This document shows, piece after piece, positions 1-8,423 of a DNA stretch of 23,106 nt. A model generated the notes under the pieces. The model was not told the origin of the DNA. It was given only the letters and a program-made list of their open reading frames with translations, and searched no databases. This DNA is from JBBROS01 sp043748985 (GTDB taxonomy: Bacteria > Pseudomonadota > Alphaproteobacteria > Acetobacterales > Acetobacteraceae). The stretch's first letter is position 1; each line of letters starts with the position of its first letter. Location: NCBI GenBank assembly GCA_043748985.1, contig JAYVEG010000312.1, positions 1 through 23,106 on the forward strand. Direction: 5' to 3'. Both the position numbers and the translations under genes were made by a program.

Positions 1-1
1 G

Positions 2-289
2 GCGAAGAAGGGTGATGCGATCGAGGTGAAGATCCTGATCAGCCACCCAATGGAAAGTGGGCAACGGCGGGACGAGATGGGGACGTTGGTGCCGCGCATG
101 GTGATCAACGATTTCCGCTGCGTCTATAACGGGGTGGAGGTCGTGCACCTGACCCTGTTCCCCGCCATCGCCGCCAACCCGTTCCTGGCGTTTGCCGCCA
201 AGGCGGATGCGTCGGGCGAGCTGGTGTTCTCCTGGAAGGACGATAGCGGCGCGTCGCAGACGGAGACGGCGCGGGTCGAGGTGGTGTGA
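2..289 (+). CDS. soxZ: SoxZ, thiosulfate-oxidation carrier subunit (5' end cut off by window)
   Basis: SoxZ pairs with SoxY to form the periplasmic SoxYZ carrier that holds the sulfur intermediate on a SoxY cysteine during thiosulfate oxidation. The visible 95 residues contain the typical SoxZ segments: a lysine-rich start followed by ILISHPMESGQRRD, then PRMVINDFRC, and FPAIAANPFLAF with SWKDD near the end. The reading frame is open to the left edge, so the true start lies outside the window; the GTG at 26 is internal because conserved family sequence precedes it. The stop TGA (287-289) overlaps the GTG proposed as the soxA start, so the two genes are translationally coupled. SoxY and probably SoxX would be expected just upstream. 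Identification is from family memory and is strong. Confidence 0.93.
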   Translation, partial: AKKGDAIEVKILISHPMESGQRRDEMGTLVPRMVINDFRCVYNGVEVVHLTLFPAIAANPFLAFAAKADASGELVFSWKDDSGASQTETARVEVV

Positions 290-1116
290 GGCGAGGGCGG
301 CGATCCACCGTGTCATTGCCGGGTCCGACCCGGGGATCTCGTTCCAACAGCGGTGGGCTCTCTCCGCAGGGACGGGGCGGCCGGATCAAGCCCGGCCATG
401 ACAAGCTTTTCGCTTTGCTGCTTCTCCTGCTGTGTGGGGCCGCGCCCCATAGCGGCTACGACGACGCCTCGCCGGCGGTGCGCGCCATGCAGGACGACGA
501 CAACCAGAACCCGGCGTTGCTATGGGTGCAGCAGGGCCAGGCGCTGTGGGACCAAGGCTGTGCGTCGTGTCATGGCGCGGTCGGGTCGATGCGAGGGGTA
601 AGCGCACGCTACCCCGCCTATGACCCCGCGCTGGGCCGGCCAATCACCCTGGCGGGGCGGGTAAACCAATGCCGTACTGACCGCGCGCATCAGCCTGCCT
701 GGGGCACCGACAGCGACGAGATGCTGGCGGTGACAGCGGTGGTGGGACTGCAGTCGCGGGGGTTGCCGATGGCGGTGGACGGGGCGGGGCCGGGGCGGAC
801 GTTCATCGAGCAGGGCAGGGCGCTGTTCACGCTGCGGCAAGGGCAGTTGAACCTGTCTTGCGCGCAGTGCCACGACGACCTGGCCGGGCAGCGGCTGGGC
901 GGGGCGCGGATCCCACAGGGGCAGCCGAACGGCTATCCGCTGTATCGGCTGGAATGGCAGTCGATGGGATCGCTGGATCGCCGCCTGCGGAACTGCCTGA
1001 CCGGTGTGCGCGCCGAGCCGCTGCCGCCCGGCAGCCCGGAGATGGCGGCACTGCAGTACTATCTGGGATGGCGGTCAAACGGGCTGCATGTGGAGACGCC
1101 TGGCGTTCGGCCCTGA
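286..1116 (+). CDS. soxA: SoxA, diheme c-type cytochrome of the SoxAX complex
   Basis: SoxAX is the periplasmic cytochrome that joins thiosulfate to the SoxY cysteine. Numbering from the GTG at 286, heme-binding motifs are C92-A-S-C-H96 and C192-A-Q-C-H196. Cys129 (in NQCR) and Cys237 (in RNCLTG) sit where the family has its cysteine heme ligands; in characterised SoxA the second is the persulfidated active-site cysteine. The block around NGYPLYRLEWQSMGSLDRR is also typical. A hydrophobic signal segment lies at residues 41-54 (LFALLLLLLCGAAP). The start is uncertain: no ATG in this frame lies just before the signal segment, and the first 38 residues come almost entirely from a palindromic repeat. 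GTG 286 gives a 4-nt overlap with soxZ; GTG 310 or a TTG are alternatives. Diheme rather than monoheme SoxA is read directly from the sequence. Confidence 0.93.
   Translation: MRRGRRSTVSLPGPTRGSRSNSGGLSPQGRGGRIKPGHDKLFALLLLLLCGAAPHSGYDDASPAVRAMQDDDNQNPALLWVQQGQALWDQGCASCHGAVGSMRGVSARYPAYDPALGRPITLAGRVNQCRTDRAHQPAWGTDSDEMLAVTAVVGLQSRGLPMAVDGAGPGRTFIEQGRALFTLRQGQLNLSCAQCHDDLAGQRLGGARIPQGQPNGYPLYRLEWQSMGSLDRRLRNCLTGVRAEPLPPGSPEMAALQYYLGWRSNGLHVETPGVRP
311..403. repeat. Palindromic intergenic repeat inside the soxA 5' frame
   Basis: The left arm begins TGTCATTGCCGGGTC (311) and the right arm ends AGCCCGGCCATGACA (403); they are imperfect inverted complements over about 23 bp with a central spacer of about 45 bp. 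The form, with TGTCAT/ATGACA termini and a GCCGGG/GGATC core, matches dispersed repeats common in alphaproteobacterial intergenic regions (family memory). Here it lies between the soxZ stop and the soxA signal peptide and is read through in the soxA frame. Confidence 0.6.
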
Positions 1117-1127
1117 ACGGCTCTGGG

Positions 1128-1964
1128 TCAGCAGGTCTGGGTCGCGGTCGCCTCGGTGCCGTGCGCGTCGAACGGCATGGCCAGCGCGCGAACGAAGCCG
1201 TCGTCGCCGGCCAGGCCGGCGTGGGTATCGAGGCCGAACACGACGGCCTCGGTCGGCAGGACGGCAAAGGTGCCGAACAGACGGTCCCAGACGCTGAAGA
1301 CGTCGCCGAAGTTGCGGTCGGTGTAGGGACGGACACGGTGGTGATGGACGTGGTGGACGTTTGGCGTCACGAGGACCCAGCCCAGAACCCGGTCCCACCG
1401 TCCATGCAGGCGGAATGTAGTGTGCGCCAGGATGTTTGAGACCGTCTCGACCGTTTGGCGCATGACCAGCAGTTCCAGGGGCACGCCAAGGATCGCGACC
1501 CAGAGGATCAGGAAGCCGTTGCGGCAGACCGTCTCGCCGGGGTGTTCGCGCACCGTCGTCGACACGTCGATCGCCTGGTCGGTGTGGTGGACCAAGTGGA
1601 AGCGCCACAGCACCGGCACGCGGTGCATGGTGTAGTGGTACACCCAGTCAAGCAGGTCCAGCAGCACGAACATCGCCGCATACTTGACCCAGGCGCTGTC
1701 GTGACCGGGCAGGAGATACAGCAATCCCCAGCCGTGCGCCGTTGCCCAGAGCGCTATGTTGCCGCAGCAGGTTGCGAGCACGACCTGGATGGGCAGGGCC
1801 GGAAGCACGAACAGCGCGTTGACCCGTGTCCGCCGCTTCTTGCGAACGACGCCGCTGCCAGGCTGCAGGCGTTCCAGCCACCAGGCGGCCGTGATGACGA
1901 TGCCGAACAGCGCCGCCTGGATGCTGGTGGCGTGCTCGACAAGGATGGACGTGAAACCGGACAT
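1128..1964 (-). CDS. Sterol desaturase / fatty acid hydroxylase family membrane protein
   Basis: This is a 278-residue integral-membrane, probably di-iron, oxygenase of the superfamily that hydroxylates or desaturates sterols, carotenoids or fatty acyl chains. The family's histidine clusters are all present: H110-x3-H114, H123-x2-H126-H127 and H204-H205-x-H207-H208. Hydrophobic segments lie at about residues 15-30, 50-75, 95-110 and 150-168. The substrate cannot be read from the sequence. The gene starts 14 nt after the MlaC-like gene on the same strand, which suggests a shared transcript and a lipid or membrane role. Its stop faces the soxA stop only 11 nt away, with no obvious terminator between. 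Members of this family also occur near sox genes, so a sulfur-linked role is an alternative. Confidence 0.88.
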   Translation of the reverse strand: MSGFTSILVEHATSIQAALFGIVITAAWWLERLQPGSGVVRKKRRTRVNALFVLPALPIQVVLATCCGNIALWATAHGWGLLYLLPGHDSAWVKYAAMFVLLDLLDWVYHYTMHRVPVLWRFHLVHHTDQAIDVSTTVREHPGETVCRNGFLILWVAILGVPLELLVMRQTVETVSNILAHTTFRLHGRWDRVLGWVLVTPNVHHVHHHRVRPYTDRNFGDVFSVWDRLFGTFAVLPTEAVVFGLDTHAGLAGDDGFVRALAMPFDAHGTEATATQTC

Positions 1965-1978
1965 GGGGGGCCCGCCGC

Positions 1979-2581
1979 CTATGTCTGCTCCAGCCGTTGG
2001 CGGATTGCGGCCAATAGCGCCTCCATGTCACCGCCATGGGCGCCCATGAAGGCGGCGTAATCGTTGCGCCGGGTCAGCCGCAGGCTGGTGCCCTCGGCGA
2101 TGATGTCCTGGATTCGCAACCCGGCGGACGTAGGGCGGACGAGCCAATCCACGCGTACATCCTTTTGCCCGGGCCGCGCGACGATGCTGGGCACGAGAGT
2201 GCCGTCGTCGCGTTCCATCGCCGAGCTGGTTTTCACCTTGACCCCCTTGTAGGCGCTGATCTGCCCGGTGACGCCGTCCAGCAGCACCTGGTGGAACATC
2301 TGCAGGAAGCGGCCCTGCTGCGCGGGCGTGGTGGTGCGCCAGAATCGGCCCAGGCAGAACCGGGCGATCTCCTCGGAATCGACGGACTGGTCGACAAGGG
2401 CCTGCAATCGCGCGGCCTTGGTGGCCTTGACTTCGTCGCCATCGATGATCGCCGTCATGCGATCAGCGGTTGCCTGCACGAAGGCCGTGGCATTCTGGTC
2501 CGGCCCCGCGGCAGATGCCGGCAGCGCGGCCATGGTCAGAACGCCGCACCCCGTCGCGGCCAGCATAACCCGTCGTTTCAT
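1979..2581 (-). CDS. MlaC/Ttg2D family periplasmic phospholipid-binding protein
   Basis: The 200-residue protein has a Sec signal peptide (basic MKRR start, hydrophobic stretch, ASA cleavage site near residue 24) and the MlaC-type body with ARFCLGRFWRT, FLQMFHQVLLDGVTGQISAYKG and a GLRIQDIIAEGTSLRLTRRNDYAAF-like C-terminal part. MlaC proteins carry phospholipids across the periplasm between an outer-membrane lipoprotein and the inner-membrane MlaFEDB transporter. None of those partners is encoded nearby, so this is a stand-alone copy. It lies between a histidine kinase (54 nt upstream) and a lipid-oxygenase-like gene (14 nt downstream). The family call is strong; the cargo is unknown, and proteins with this fold near hopanoid genes (HpnM) are an alternative. 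Confidence 0.87.
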   Translation of the reverse strand: MKRRVMLAATGCGVLTMAALPASAAGPDQNATAFVQATADRMTAIIDGDEVKATKAARLQALVDQSVDSEEIARFCLGRFWRTTTPAQQGRFLQMFHQVLLDGVTGQISAYKGVKVKTSSAMERDDGTLVPSIVARPGQKDVRVDWLVRPTSAGLRIQDIIAEGTSLRLTRRNDYAAFMGAHGGDMEALLAAIRQRLEQT

Positions 2582-2635
2582 GTCGGAGTTGTCTTCCCAT
2601 TGGCGAGATGCGCGACCAGCGCCATCCTGAAGGCG

Positions 2636-4099
2636 CTATAGCCCGGGGACCTGTCCTGCCAGACTAAATTCCGTTTTAGTGGCGTCGCTGACTGTCTCGG
2701 TCACCGCGCCGGGCAGGACGTCCGGGCAGGTGATCTGGACCACACATCCGGGGTCTGCGTCGCCGATGCGGAGCATGAAGCCATGCAGCGTCATGATGGC
2801 GGCGACGAGGCTGAGCCCCAGTCCGCTGCCATCCACCGTGCGGCTTTTTTCCATGCGGTAGAAACGCTGCAACACGCGATCCCGCTCGGCCGAAGGGATA
2901 CCGGGACCGCGGTCTGCGACGCGCAGCATTGCGACCGAACCAGACTGGTCCAACGCCACGGTCACGACCGAGCCGGGTGGCGCGAACTTGACCGCGTTGT
3001 CGAGCAGGTTGCCGACCGCCTCCACCATGAGGTCACGGTCGCCCATGACGGTGGGGTGGGCTGTCAAGGCCAGCGTGAGACGGATGCCGCGATCCTCGGC
3101 GATCGGTTCGTACAGCTCCACCGTCTCCGCCACGATGCCGGCCAGGTCCATCGGTGCGAAGGCGGCGCGGCGGGGGCCGTGCTCCATCTCGCCGATCCGC
3201 AGGATCGCGCCCACCACAGCCAGTGCTGCATCCACCGCGGCGATCGTGCGGTCCGATGCGAGCCGGAACTCGTCGACGGTCTGGGCCTCGTCGCGGCTGC
3301 GCTCGAGACGCATGCGCACATGGGTCAGAGGTGTGCGCAGGTCATGAGCGATGTTGTCTCCGACGGCCCGCAGGTCCTCGACCAGGCGTTCCATCTGGTC
3401 GAGCATGCGGTTGACGGCGGCGCTGACCTTGTCCAGCTCGTCGCCGGTGCCCAGGATGGGTAGGCGTTCCTGCAGCGCACCGGCCATGATCCGATTGACG
3501 GCCTGGTGAACGGTGCCGATCCGGCGCTGGGCACGCCGGGCGAGCAGCATGCCGCCGGCCAGTGACAGCAGGATCATCGGCACAAGGCCGAGGACGAGGG
3601 CGCGGCCGATGAGGTCATCGACTTCCTTCAGTTCATCCACGTCGTATCCGAGCACCAGCAGGTGGCCGTCCGGCAGCCGCGTCGCGAGTCCACGCACGGC
3701 TTCGGGATCGTTGCCGTCATGCTCCCGTCCGATCGGCCCGAACATCGCGCGATGCGGCAGGCCGTCGGCCGGCAGCCCGGCGGGGACGGCCAGTAGGTTG
3801 CCGGCCATCCGATGGCCCTCCGTGTCGAACAGACCGCCATAGAGCTGGCCATGCGGGTCCGACGCAAGCCAGGCTTCAAGGCCCGGGCCGGCGCGATCCC
3901 GTGCCGAGGCGAGCAGGACATGGCTTTCACGCAGGATGGCCGTGTCGATCCGTGCCTGCTCGCGGATGGCTGTCTGCCAGTAGATGAAGGCGAACAGCAG
4001 CAGCGCCATGGTGGTGAAGCCGGCGGCGATCGCGAGGGTCCAGCGAACGAAGGCGGTGCCGGCCAATCCCACCCATCCACCCGCCCCTCCATGGCTCAT
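2636..4099 (-). CDS. Sensor histidine kinase with HAMP domain
   Basis: The 487-residue membrane sensor kinase has TM1 at about 15-40, a periplasmic domain of about 125 residues, TM2 at about 165-187 and a HAMP domain at 188-240. The phosphoacceptor is His252 in the H-box NIAHDLRTPL. The ATPase domain shows the N-box NLLDNAVKF (364-372), G1 DRGPGIP (396-402) and G2 GSGLGLSL (424-431). The ATG at 4099 overlaps the response-regulator stop (ATGA), so the two form one translational unit. The periplasmic domain resembles nothing I can name, so the signal is unknown. A tail of about 35 residues follows the ATPase core. The tight link to MlaC-like and hydroxylase genes suggests envelope or lipid sensing (inference). 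Confidence 0.93.
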   Translation of the reverse strand: MSHGGAGGWVGLAGTAFVRWTLAIAAGFTTMALLLFAFIYWQTAIREQARIDTAILRESHVLLASARDRAGPGLEAWLASDPHGQLYGGLFDTEGHRMAGNLLAVPAGLPADGLPHRAMFGPIGREHDGNDPEAVRGLATRLPDGHLLVLGYDVDELKEVDDLIGRALVLGLVPMILLSLAGGMLLARRAQRRIGTVHQAVNRIMAGALQERLPILGTGDELDKVSAAVNRMLDQMERLVEDLRAVGDNIAHDLRTPLTHVRMRLERSRDEAQTVDEFRLASDRTIAAVDAALAVVGAILRIGEMEHGPRRAAFAPMDLAGIVAETVELYEPIAEDRGIRLTLALTAHPTVMGDRDLMVEAVGNLLDNAVKFAPPGSVVTVALDQSGSVAMLRVADRGPGIPSAERDRVLQRFYRMEKSRTVDGSGLGLSLVAAIMTLHGFMLRIGDADPGCVVQITCPDVLPGAVTETVSDATKTEFSLAGQVPGL

Positions 4100-4773
4100 G
4101 ACGGTGCATCCAGGATGAAGCCGACGCCGCGGATGCTCGCCATCATCTCCGTCTCGTCCGGCCCGTCCAGCTTACGACGCAGCTTGCCCATGTGCACGTC
4201 GACCAGGTTCGACTTGGGGGTGAAGCGGTAGTTCCAGACGTCTTCGAACAGCATGGTGCGCGTCACCGTCTGCCCGACCCGGCGCATCATGTATTCCAGC
4301 AGCTGGAACTCGCGCGGCAACAGGTTCAGCACGCGATGGCCGCGTCGGGCCGTGCGTCCGATCAGGTTCAGCTCCAGCGGTCCGACGCGTAGGCTGGTTT
4401 CCGGGCCGCTGGCGGGACGGCGCAGCAGCGCCTCGATCCGGGCGGCGAGCTCGGCGAAGGCGAAGGGCTTGCCCAGGTAGTCGTCGCCGCCCGCGCGCAA
4501 CCCGGCGACGCGCTCGTCGACGCCATCGAGCGCACTCAGGACGAGGGCCGGGGTTCGCACACCCAGCCGCCGCAGCGCGTCGAGCAAGGCAAGCCCGTCC
4601 AGGCCGGGCAGCATGCGATCGATCAGGAGCACGTCGGCCTGTCCCATGGCGGCCGTCTCGAGCCCGATCGGACCAGTGGCGCAGGACACCACCTCGTAAC
4701 CCCGGTTGCGAAAATAGCCGGCGATCTCGTGTGCGGTCTCCGCATCGTCCTCGACCAGCAATAATCGACTCAT
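4096..4773 (-). CDS. OmpR/PhoB-family response regulator
   Basis: The 225-residue two-domain regulator has acidic residues Asp9-Asp10, phosphoacceptor Asp52 in LLIDRMLPG, switch residue Ser80 and Lys102 in GKPFAFAEL. The C-terminal winged helix contains PREFQLLEYMMR, VTRTMLFEDVWNY and the recognition-helix region NLVDVHMGKLRRKLDG. The start chosen is the ATG at 4773 (MSRLLLVEDD) because it begins directly at the receiver domain and has an AGGGAATGGGAAG ribosome-binding stretch. A longer in-frame start at 4923 would add about 50 low-complexity residues and is rejected. It is first in the leftward four-gene set and diverges from xfp; the 168-bp gap is the likely promoter region of both. Confidence 0.93.
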   Translation of the reverse strand: MSRLLLVEDDAETAHEIAGYFRNRGYEVVSCATGPIGLETAAMGQADVLLIDRMLPGLDGLALLDALRRLGVRTPALVLSALDGVDERVAGLRAGGDDYLGKPFAFAELAARIEALLRRPASGPETSLRVGPLELNLIGRTARRGHRVLNLLPREFQLLEYMMRRVGQTVTRTMLFEDVWNYRFTPKSNLVDVHMGKLRRKLDGPDETEMMASIRGVGFILDAPS

Positions 4774-4819
4774 CTTCCCATTCCCTGCGTGTCGGGCGGT
4801 GTTGCCGCGGCGGCCGGCT

Positions 4820-4835
4820 CCGACCGACCGACCGA
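4820..4835. repeat. Short tetranucleotide repeat (CCGA)x4
   Basis: Four perfect CCGA units lie in the divergent intergenic region between the response regulator and xfp, 106 bp before the xfp start. Short tetranucleotide runs can slip, but four units is a small number and this may be chance in GC-rich DNA. Confidence 0.7.
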
Positions 4836-4941
4836 CGATGCAGCGGGCGGGATCGGCGCACAAGCACGTGACCGGGGTGGCGGCTGTCATGAAATGGGTG
4901 TCAAGCCATCGTGTAGCCCACACAGGTCGGAGCGATGCGCC

Positions 4942-7278
4942 ATGGATGACAAGACTGTCGAAATGATCGACCTGTGGTGGCGGGCGGCGAACTACCTGAG
5001 CGTCGGGCAGATCTACCTGATGGGCGATGACCCGATGCTGCGGGAACCCTTGACAATCGAAGGGGTGAAGCCGCGGCTACTGGGTCATTGGGGCACGACG
5101 CCGGGGCTGAACTTCATCTATGCGCACCTCAACCGGGTGATCCGCGCGCGCGACCTCGACATGATCTATGTCTGCGGACCCGGCCATGGCGGCCCGGGGA
5201 TGGTGGCGTCGACCTGGCTCGAGGGTAGCTATTCCGAGATGGTGCCGGCCGTTCCGCGCAACCTGGCGGGCATGGGCCGGCTGATGCGGCAATTCAGCTT
5301 CCCGGGCGGCATCCCAAGCCACGCGGCGGCGAACGTGCCGGGCTCGATCAACGAAGGCGGCGAGCTCGGCTATTCGCTGCTGCATGCGGCCGGCGCCGTG
5401 TTCGACAATCCCGGCCTGGTGGTGACCTGCGTGGTGGGCGATGGCGAGGCCGAAACGGGCGCGGCAGCAGCAAGCTGGCATGCAACGAAATTCCTGGAGC
5501 CGTCGCGCGATGGCGCGGTGCTGCCGATCCTGCACCTGAACGGCTACAAGATCGCCGGTCCGACGGTGCTGGCGCGCATCCCCGAGGACGAGCTGCTGGC
5601 GTTATTCCGCGGCTATGGCTGGGCGCCGGTGATCGTGTCGGGGCACGACGCGGGTCCCATGCACCGGGCGATGGGCGCGGCGCTGGACGACGCGCTGGAC
5701 CGGATCGCGGAGATCCAGAAGGCCGCTCGGGACGGCAACCGCACGCGGGCGGCATGGCCGATGATCATCCTACGCTCCCCGAAGGGTTGGACGGGGCCGA
5801 AGGAGGTGGATGGAAAGCCGGTCGAGGGCACGTGGCGGGCGCACCAGGTGCCGCTCGACAAGCTGCGCGAGCATCCGGAACGGCTGCGGCAGCTCGAAGA
5901 TTGGATGCACTCCTACAAGCCGGAGGAGCTGTTCGACGGCGCCGGGCATCCGGTGGCCGCGATCCTGGCGCAGATCCCGGCCAGGACGATGGGGGCCAAC
6001 CCGCACGCGAATGGCGGCATGCTGCTGCACGATCTGGAATTGCCGGATTTCCGCGACTACGCGCTGGACGTGCCGGCGCCCGGTGCGGTCGATGGCGAGG
6101 CGACTCGCACGCTCGGGCTGTTCGTGCGCGATATCATGAAGCGGAACATGTCGACCTTCCGCCTGTTCGGCCCCGATGAGACCGCAAGCAACCGGCTGGA
6201 TGCGGTGTTCGAGGTGACAGACCGGGAGAGCATGGGCTCGCTGCTGCCGACCGACGACCATGTCGGGCCGGACGGACGGGTGATGGAGGTGCTGAGCGAG
6301 CATCTGTGCCAGGGCTGGCTGGAGGGCTACCTCCTGACCGGCCGGCACGGGCTGTTCAGCTGCTACGAGGCGTTCATCCACATCGTCGACAGCATGTTCA
6401 ACCAGCATGCGAAGTGGCTGGAGGCGTGCCAGAAGCTGCCGTGGCGGCGGCCCGTGGCCAGCCTGAACTATCTGCTGACCAGCCACGTGTGGCGGCAGGA
6501 TCATAACGGCTTCAGCCACCAGGACCCGGGCTTCATCGGGCATGTCGCGAACAAGAAGGCGTCGGTCGTGCGGATCTACCTGCCGCCGGACGCGAATACA
6601 TTGCTGAGCGTGGCCGATCACTGCCTGCGCAGCCGGAACTACATCAACGTCATAGTCGCGGGCAAGCAGCCGGCGCCGCAATGGCTGGACCGCGACGCGG
6701 CGGTGCGGCACTGCGCGGCGGGGGCCGGGCTGTGGGAGTGGGCGAGCAACGATCAGGGAGAGGCGCCGGACGTGGTGATGGCCTGCGCCGGTGACGTTCC
6801 CACGATGGAGTGCCTGGCCGCGACCGACATCCTGCGCCGGCATCTGCCGGAGTTGCGGGTGCGAGTGGTCAACGTCGTGGACCTGATGGCGCTGCAGCCA
6901 CAGAGCGAACATCCGCACGGCCTGTCCGTGTCCGTCTTCGACAGCCTGTTCACGCGCGATCGGCCGGTGATCTTCGCGTTCCACGGCTACCCGTGGGTTA
7001 TGCACCGCCTGCTGCATGGCCGCTCGTGTGCAGCACGCTTCCATGTGCACGGGTTCATGGAGGAAGGCACGACGACAACGCCGTTCGATATGACGGTGCT
7101 GAACAAGCTCGATCGATTCCACCTGGCGATGGCGGCGGTAGAGCGGGTGGAGCGGATGACGGACGTGTCCGCCCACCTGATGCAGCACCTGCGCGACCGG
7201 CTGGTGGACCACACGGCGTATGTGCGGATGCACGGCGAGGACATGCCGGAAATCCACGACTGGCGGTGGCCGTCTTGA
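4942..7278 (+). CDS. xfp: Phosphoketolase (xylulose 5-phosphate / fructose 6-phosphate)
   Basis: This thiamine-diphosphate enzyme splits xylulose 5-phosphate (and often fructose 6-phosphate) with phosphate into acetyl phosphate and glyceraldehyde 3-phosphate (or erythrose 4-phosphate). The 778-residue length fits the family. Visible signatures are WWRAANYLSVGQIYL near the start, CGPGHGGPGMVASTWLEGSY, NEGGELGYSLLHAAGA, the ThDP/Mg motif VVGDGEAETG, HLNGYKIAGPT and the C-terminal-half motif LLTGRHGLFSCYEAF. The ATG at 4942 was chosen because conserved sequence starts immediately (MDDKTVEMIDLWW) and a GGAG lies about 9 nt upstream. An in-frame GTG at 4789 would add 51 alanine/glycine-rich residues. 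ackA follows in an overlapping frame, so the acetyl phosphate produced is used at once for ATP. Confidence 0.95.
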   Translation: MDDKTVEMIDLWWRAANYLSVGQIYLMGDDPMLREPLTIEGVKPRLLGHWGTTPGLNFIYAHLNRVIRARDLDMIYVCGPGHGGPGMVASTWLEGSYSEMVPAVPRNLAGMGRLMRQFSFPGGIPSHAAANVPGSINEGGELGYSLLHAAGAVFDNPGLVVTCVVGDGEAETGAAAASWHATKFLEPSRDGAVLPILHLNGYKIAGPTVLARIPEDELLALFRGYGWAPVIVSGHDAGPMHRAMGAALDDALDRIAEIQKAARDGNRTRAAWPMIILRSPKGWTGPKEVDGKPVEGTWRAHQVPLDKLREHPERLRQLEDWMHSYKPEELFDGAGHPVAAILAQIPARTMGANPHANGGMLLHDLELPDFRDYALDVPAPGAVDGEATRTLGLFVRDIMKRNMSTFRLFGPDETASNRLDAVFEVTDRESMGSLLPTDDHVGPDGRVMEVLSEHLCQGWLEGYLLTGRHGLFSCYEAFIHIVDSMFNQHAKWLEACQKLPWRRPVASLNYLLTSHVWRQDHNGFSHQDPGFIGHVANKKASVVRIYLPPDANTLLSVADHCLRSRNYINVIVAGKQPAPQWLDRDAAVRHCAAGAGLWEWASNDQGEAPDVVMACAGDVPTMECLAATDILRRHLPELRVRVVNVVDLMALQPQSEHPHGLSVSVFDSLFTRDRPVIFAFHGYPWVMHRLLHGRSCAARFHVHGFMEEGTTTTPFDMTVLNKLDRFHLAMAAVERVERMTDVSAHLMQHLRDRLVDHTAYVRMHGEDMPEIHDWRWPS

Positions 7279-8411
7279 GTGCAGTTCTGACGCTGAACGC
7301 TGGGTCGAGCAGCCTGAAGTTCGCGCTGTTCGACGAGGGTCGGGCGATGCTGCGGGGCGAGTTCGAGGATGTGACGGGCACGCCGCACGCCGTGGCCAAG
7401 GCGGAGGATGGCTCCGTGTTGGACGCCCCGAAAGTCGAGGGCGCGGGGCACGAGGCCGTGCTGCCGGCGCTGTTCGCCTGGGTGCAGGCGCATCTGGCCG
7501 GCCGGGCGCTGGCGGCAGTGGGGCATCGGATCGTGCATGGCGGCGACGCCTTCACTGGCCCGGCCCGCGTGGACGAGGCCGCGATCGCGGCGATGGAGGC
7601 GCTGGTGCCGTTGGCACCGTTGCATCAACCGCACAACTTGGCTGCGATCCGCGCGGTGTCCGCCGCACAGCCGGGGCTGGCACAAGTGGCCTGTTTCGAC
7701 ACAGCCTTTCACCGCACCCTGCCCGGCGTCGCCCGGCGCTGGGCGCTACCGGATCGGCTGGGCCTGCGGCGCTACGGCTTCCACGGACTGTCCTACGAAT
7801 GGGCGGCATCGCAACTGCCGCATGACCTGGCAGGGGGCCGTGTGATCGTGGCCCATCTGGGCAGCGGAGCGAGCCTGTGCGCGATGGTGGCGGGCCAGAG
7901 CGTCGAAACCACGATGGGCACCACGCCGCTGGATGGGCTGGTGATGGGCACCCGCTGCGGCACGCTCGATGCGGGCGTCGTGCTGTATCTGCTGCAGGAA
8001 CGTGGGATGACCGCGGCGGCGGTGGAACATCTGCTGTATCACGAGGCCGGACTGCTGGGCCTGTCGGGCGTCGCGGCCGACATGCGCACCCTGCACGCGA
8101 GCGAGGCCCCAGCGGCGGCCGGCGCCGTGGAGCTGTTCGCCTATCGGGTCGCGCAGTTGGCTGGCGGCCTGATGGCGGCGCTAGGGGGGATCGACGGGTT
8201 CGTATTCACCGGCGGGATCGGGGAGCACGATGCGCGGGTGCGGGCGCTGGTCGCGGACCATCTGGGCTGGATGGGCATTGCGCTTGACCCTGACGCCGCC
8301 GTGCCGGGGCGGATCAGCGCGGACCGCTCGGCCCTGGAGGTCCTGGTTATCGCAGCCGACGAAGAGGCTGTGATCGACCGGCAGGTCCGCGGGGTTCTGC
8401 GGCGGGGGTGA
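7266..8411 (+). CDS. ackA: Acetate kinase
   Basis: This enzyme transfers the phosphate of acetyl phosphate to ADP, giving acetate and ATP, and completes the phosphoketolase bypass encoded with xfp. Family motifs are LTLNAGSSSLKFALF at the N-terminus, GHRIVHGG, ACFDTAFH, YGFHGLSYEW (usually YGFHGTSH), AHLGSGASLCAM, TTPLDGLVMGTRCGTLD and VFTGGIGEHDARVR. At about 381 residues it is slightly shorter than the common 395-400. Two starts are possible: GTG 7266 (13-nt overlap with xfp) or TTG 7275 (4-nt TTGA overlap). Neither has a strong ribosome-binding site, so coupling to xfp translation is likely. An intrinsic terminator follows the stop. Confidence 0.94.
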   Translation: MAVLSAVLTLNAGSSSLKFALFDEGRAMLRGEFEDVTGTPHAVAKAEDGSVLDAPKVEGAGHEAVLPALFAWVQAHLAGRALAAVGHRIVHGGDAFTGPARVDEAAIAAMEALVPLAPLHQPHNLAAIRAVSAAQPGLAQVACFDTAFHRTLPGVARRWALPDRLGLRRYGFHGLSYEWAASQLPHDLAGGRVIVAHLGSGASLCAMVAGQSVETTMGTTPLDGLVMGTRCGTLDAGVVLYLLQERGMTAAAVEHLLYHEAGLLGLSGVAADMRTLHASEAPAAAGAVELFAYRVAQLAGGLMAALGGIDGFVFTGGIGEHDARVRALVADHLGWMGIALDPDAAVPGRISADRSALEVLVIAADEEAVIDRQVRGVLRRG

Positions 8412-8423
8412 CCCTGTGTCTTC

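Noticed and set aside
4884..4904. Possible pho box (CTGTCAT followed by GTGTCAA) upstream of xfp
   Set aside because: The two half-sites are 14 bp apart instead of 11, so they do not fit PhoB binding geometry.
4789..4941. N-terminal extension of phosphoketolase from GTG 4789
   Set aside because: The 51 extra residues are low-complexity and overlap the regulator promoter region; family sequence starts at 4942.
5770..7257. Long minus-strand open frame of about 495 codons opposite xfp
   Set aside because: It is rich in His, Arg and Gln with no motifs and lies wholly antisense to a clear phosphoketolase gene; GC-rich codon bias creates such shadows.
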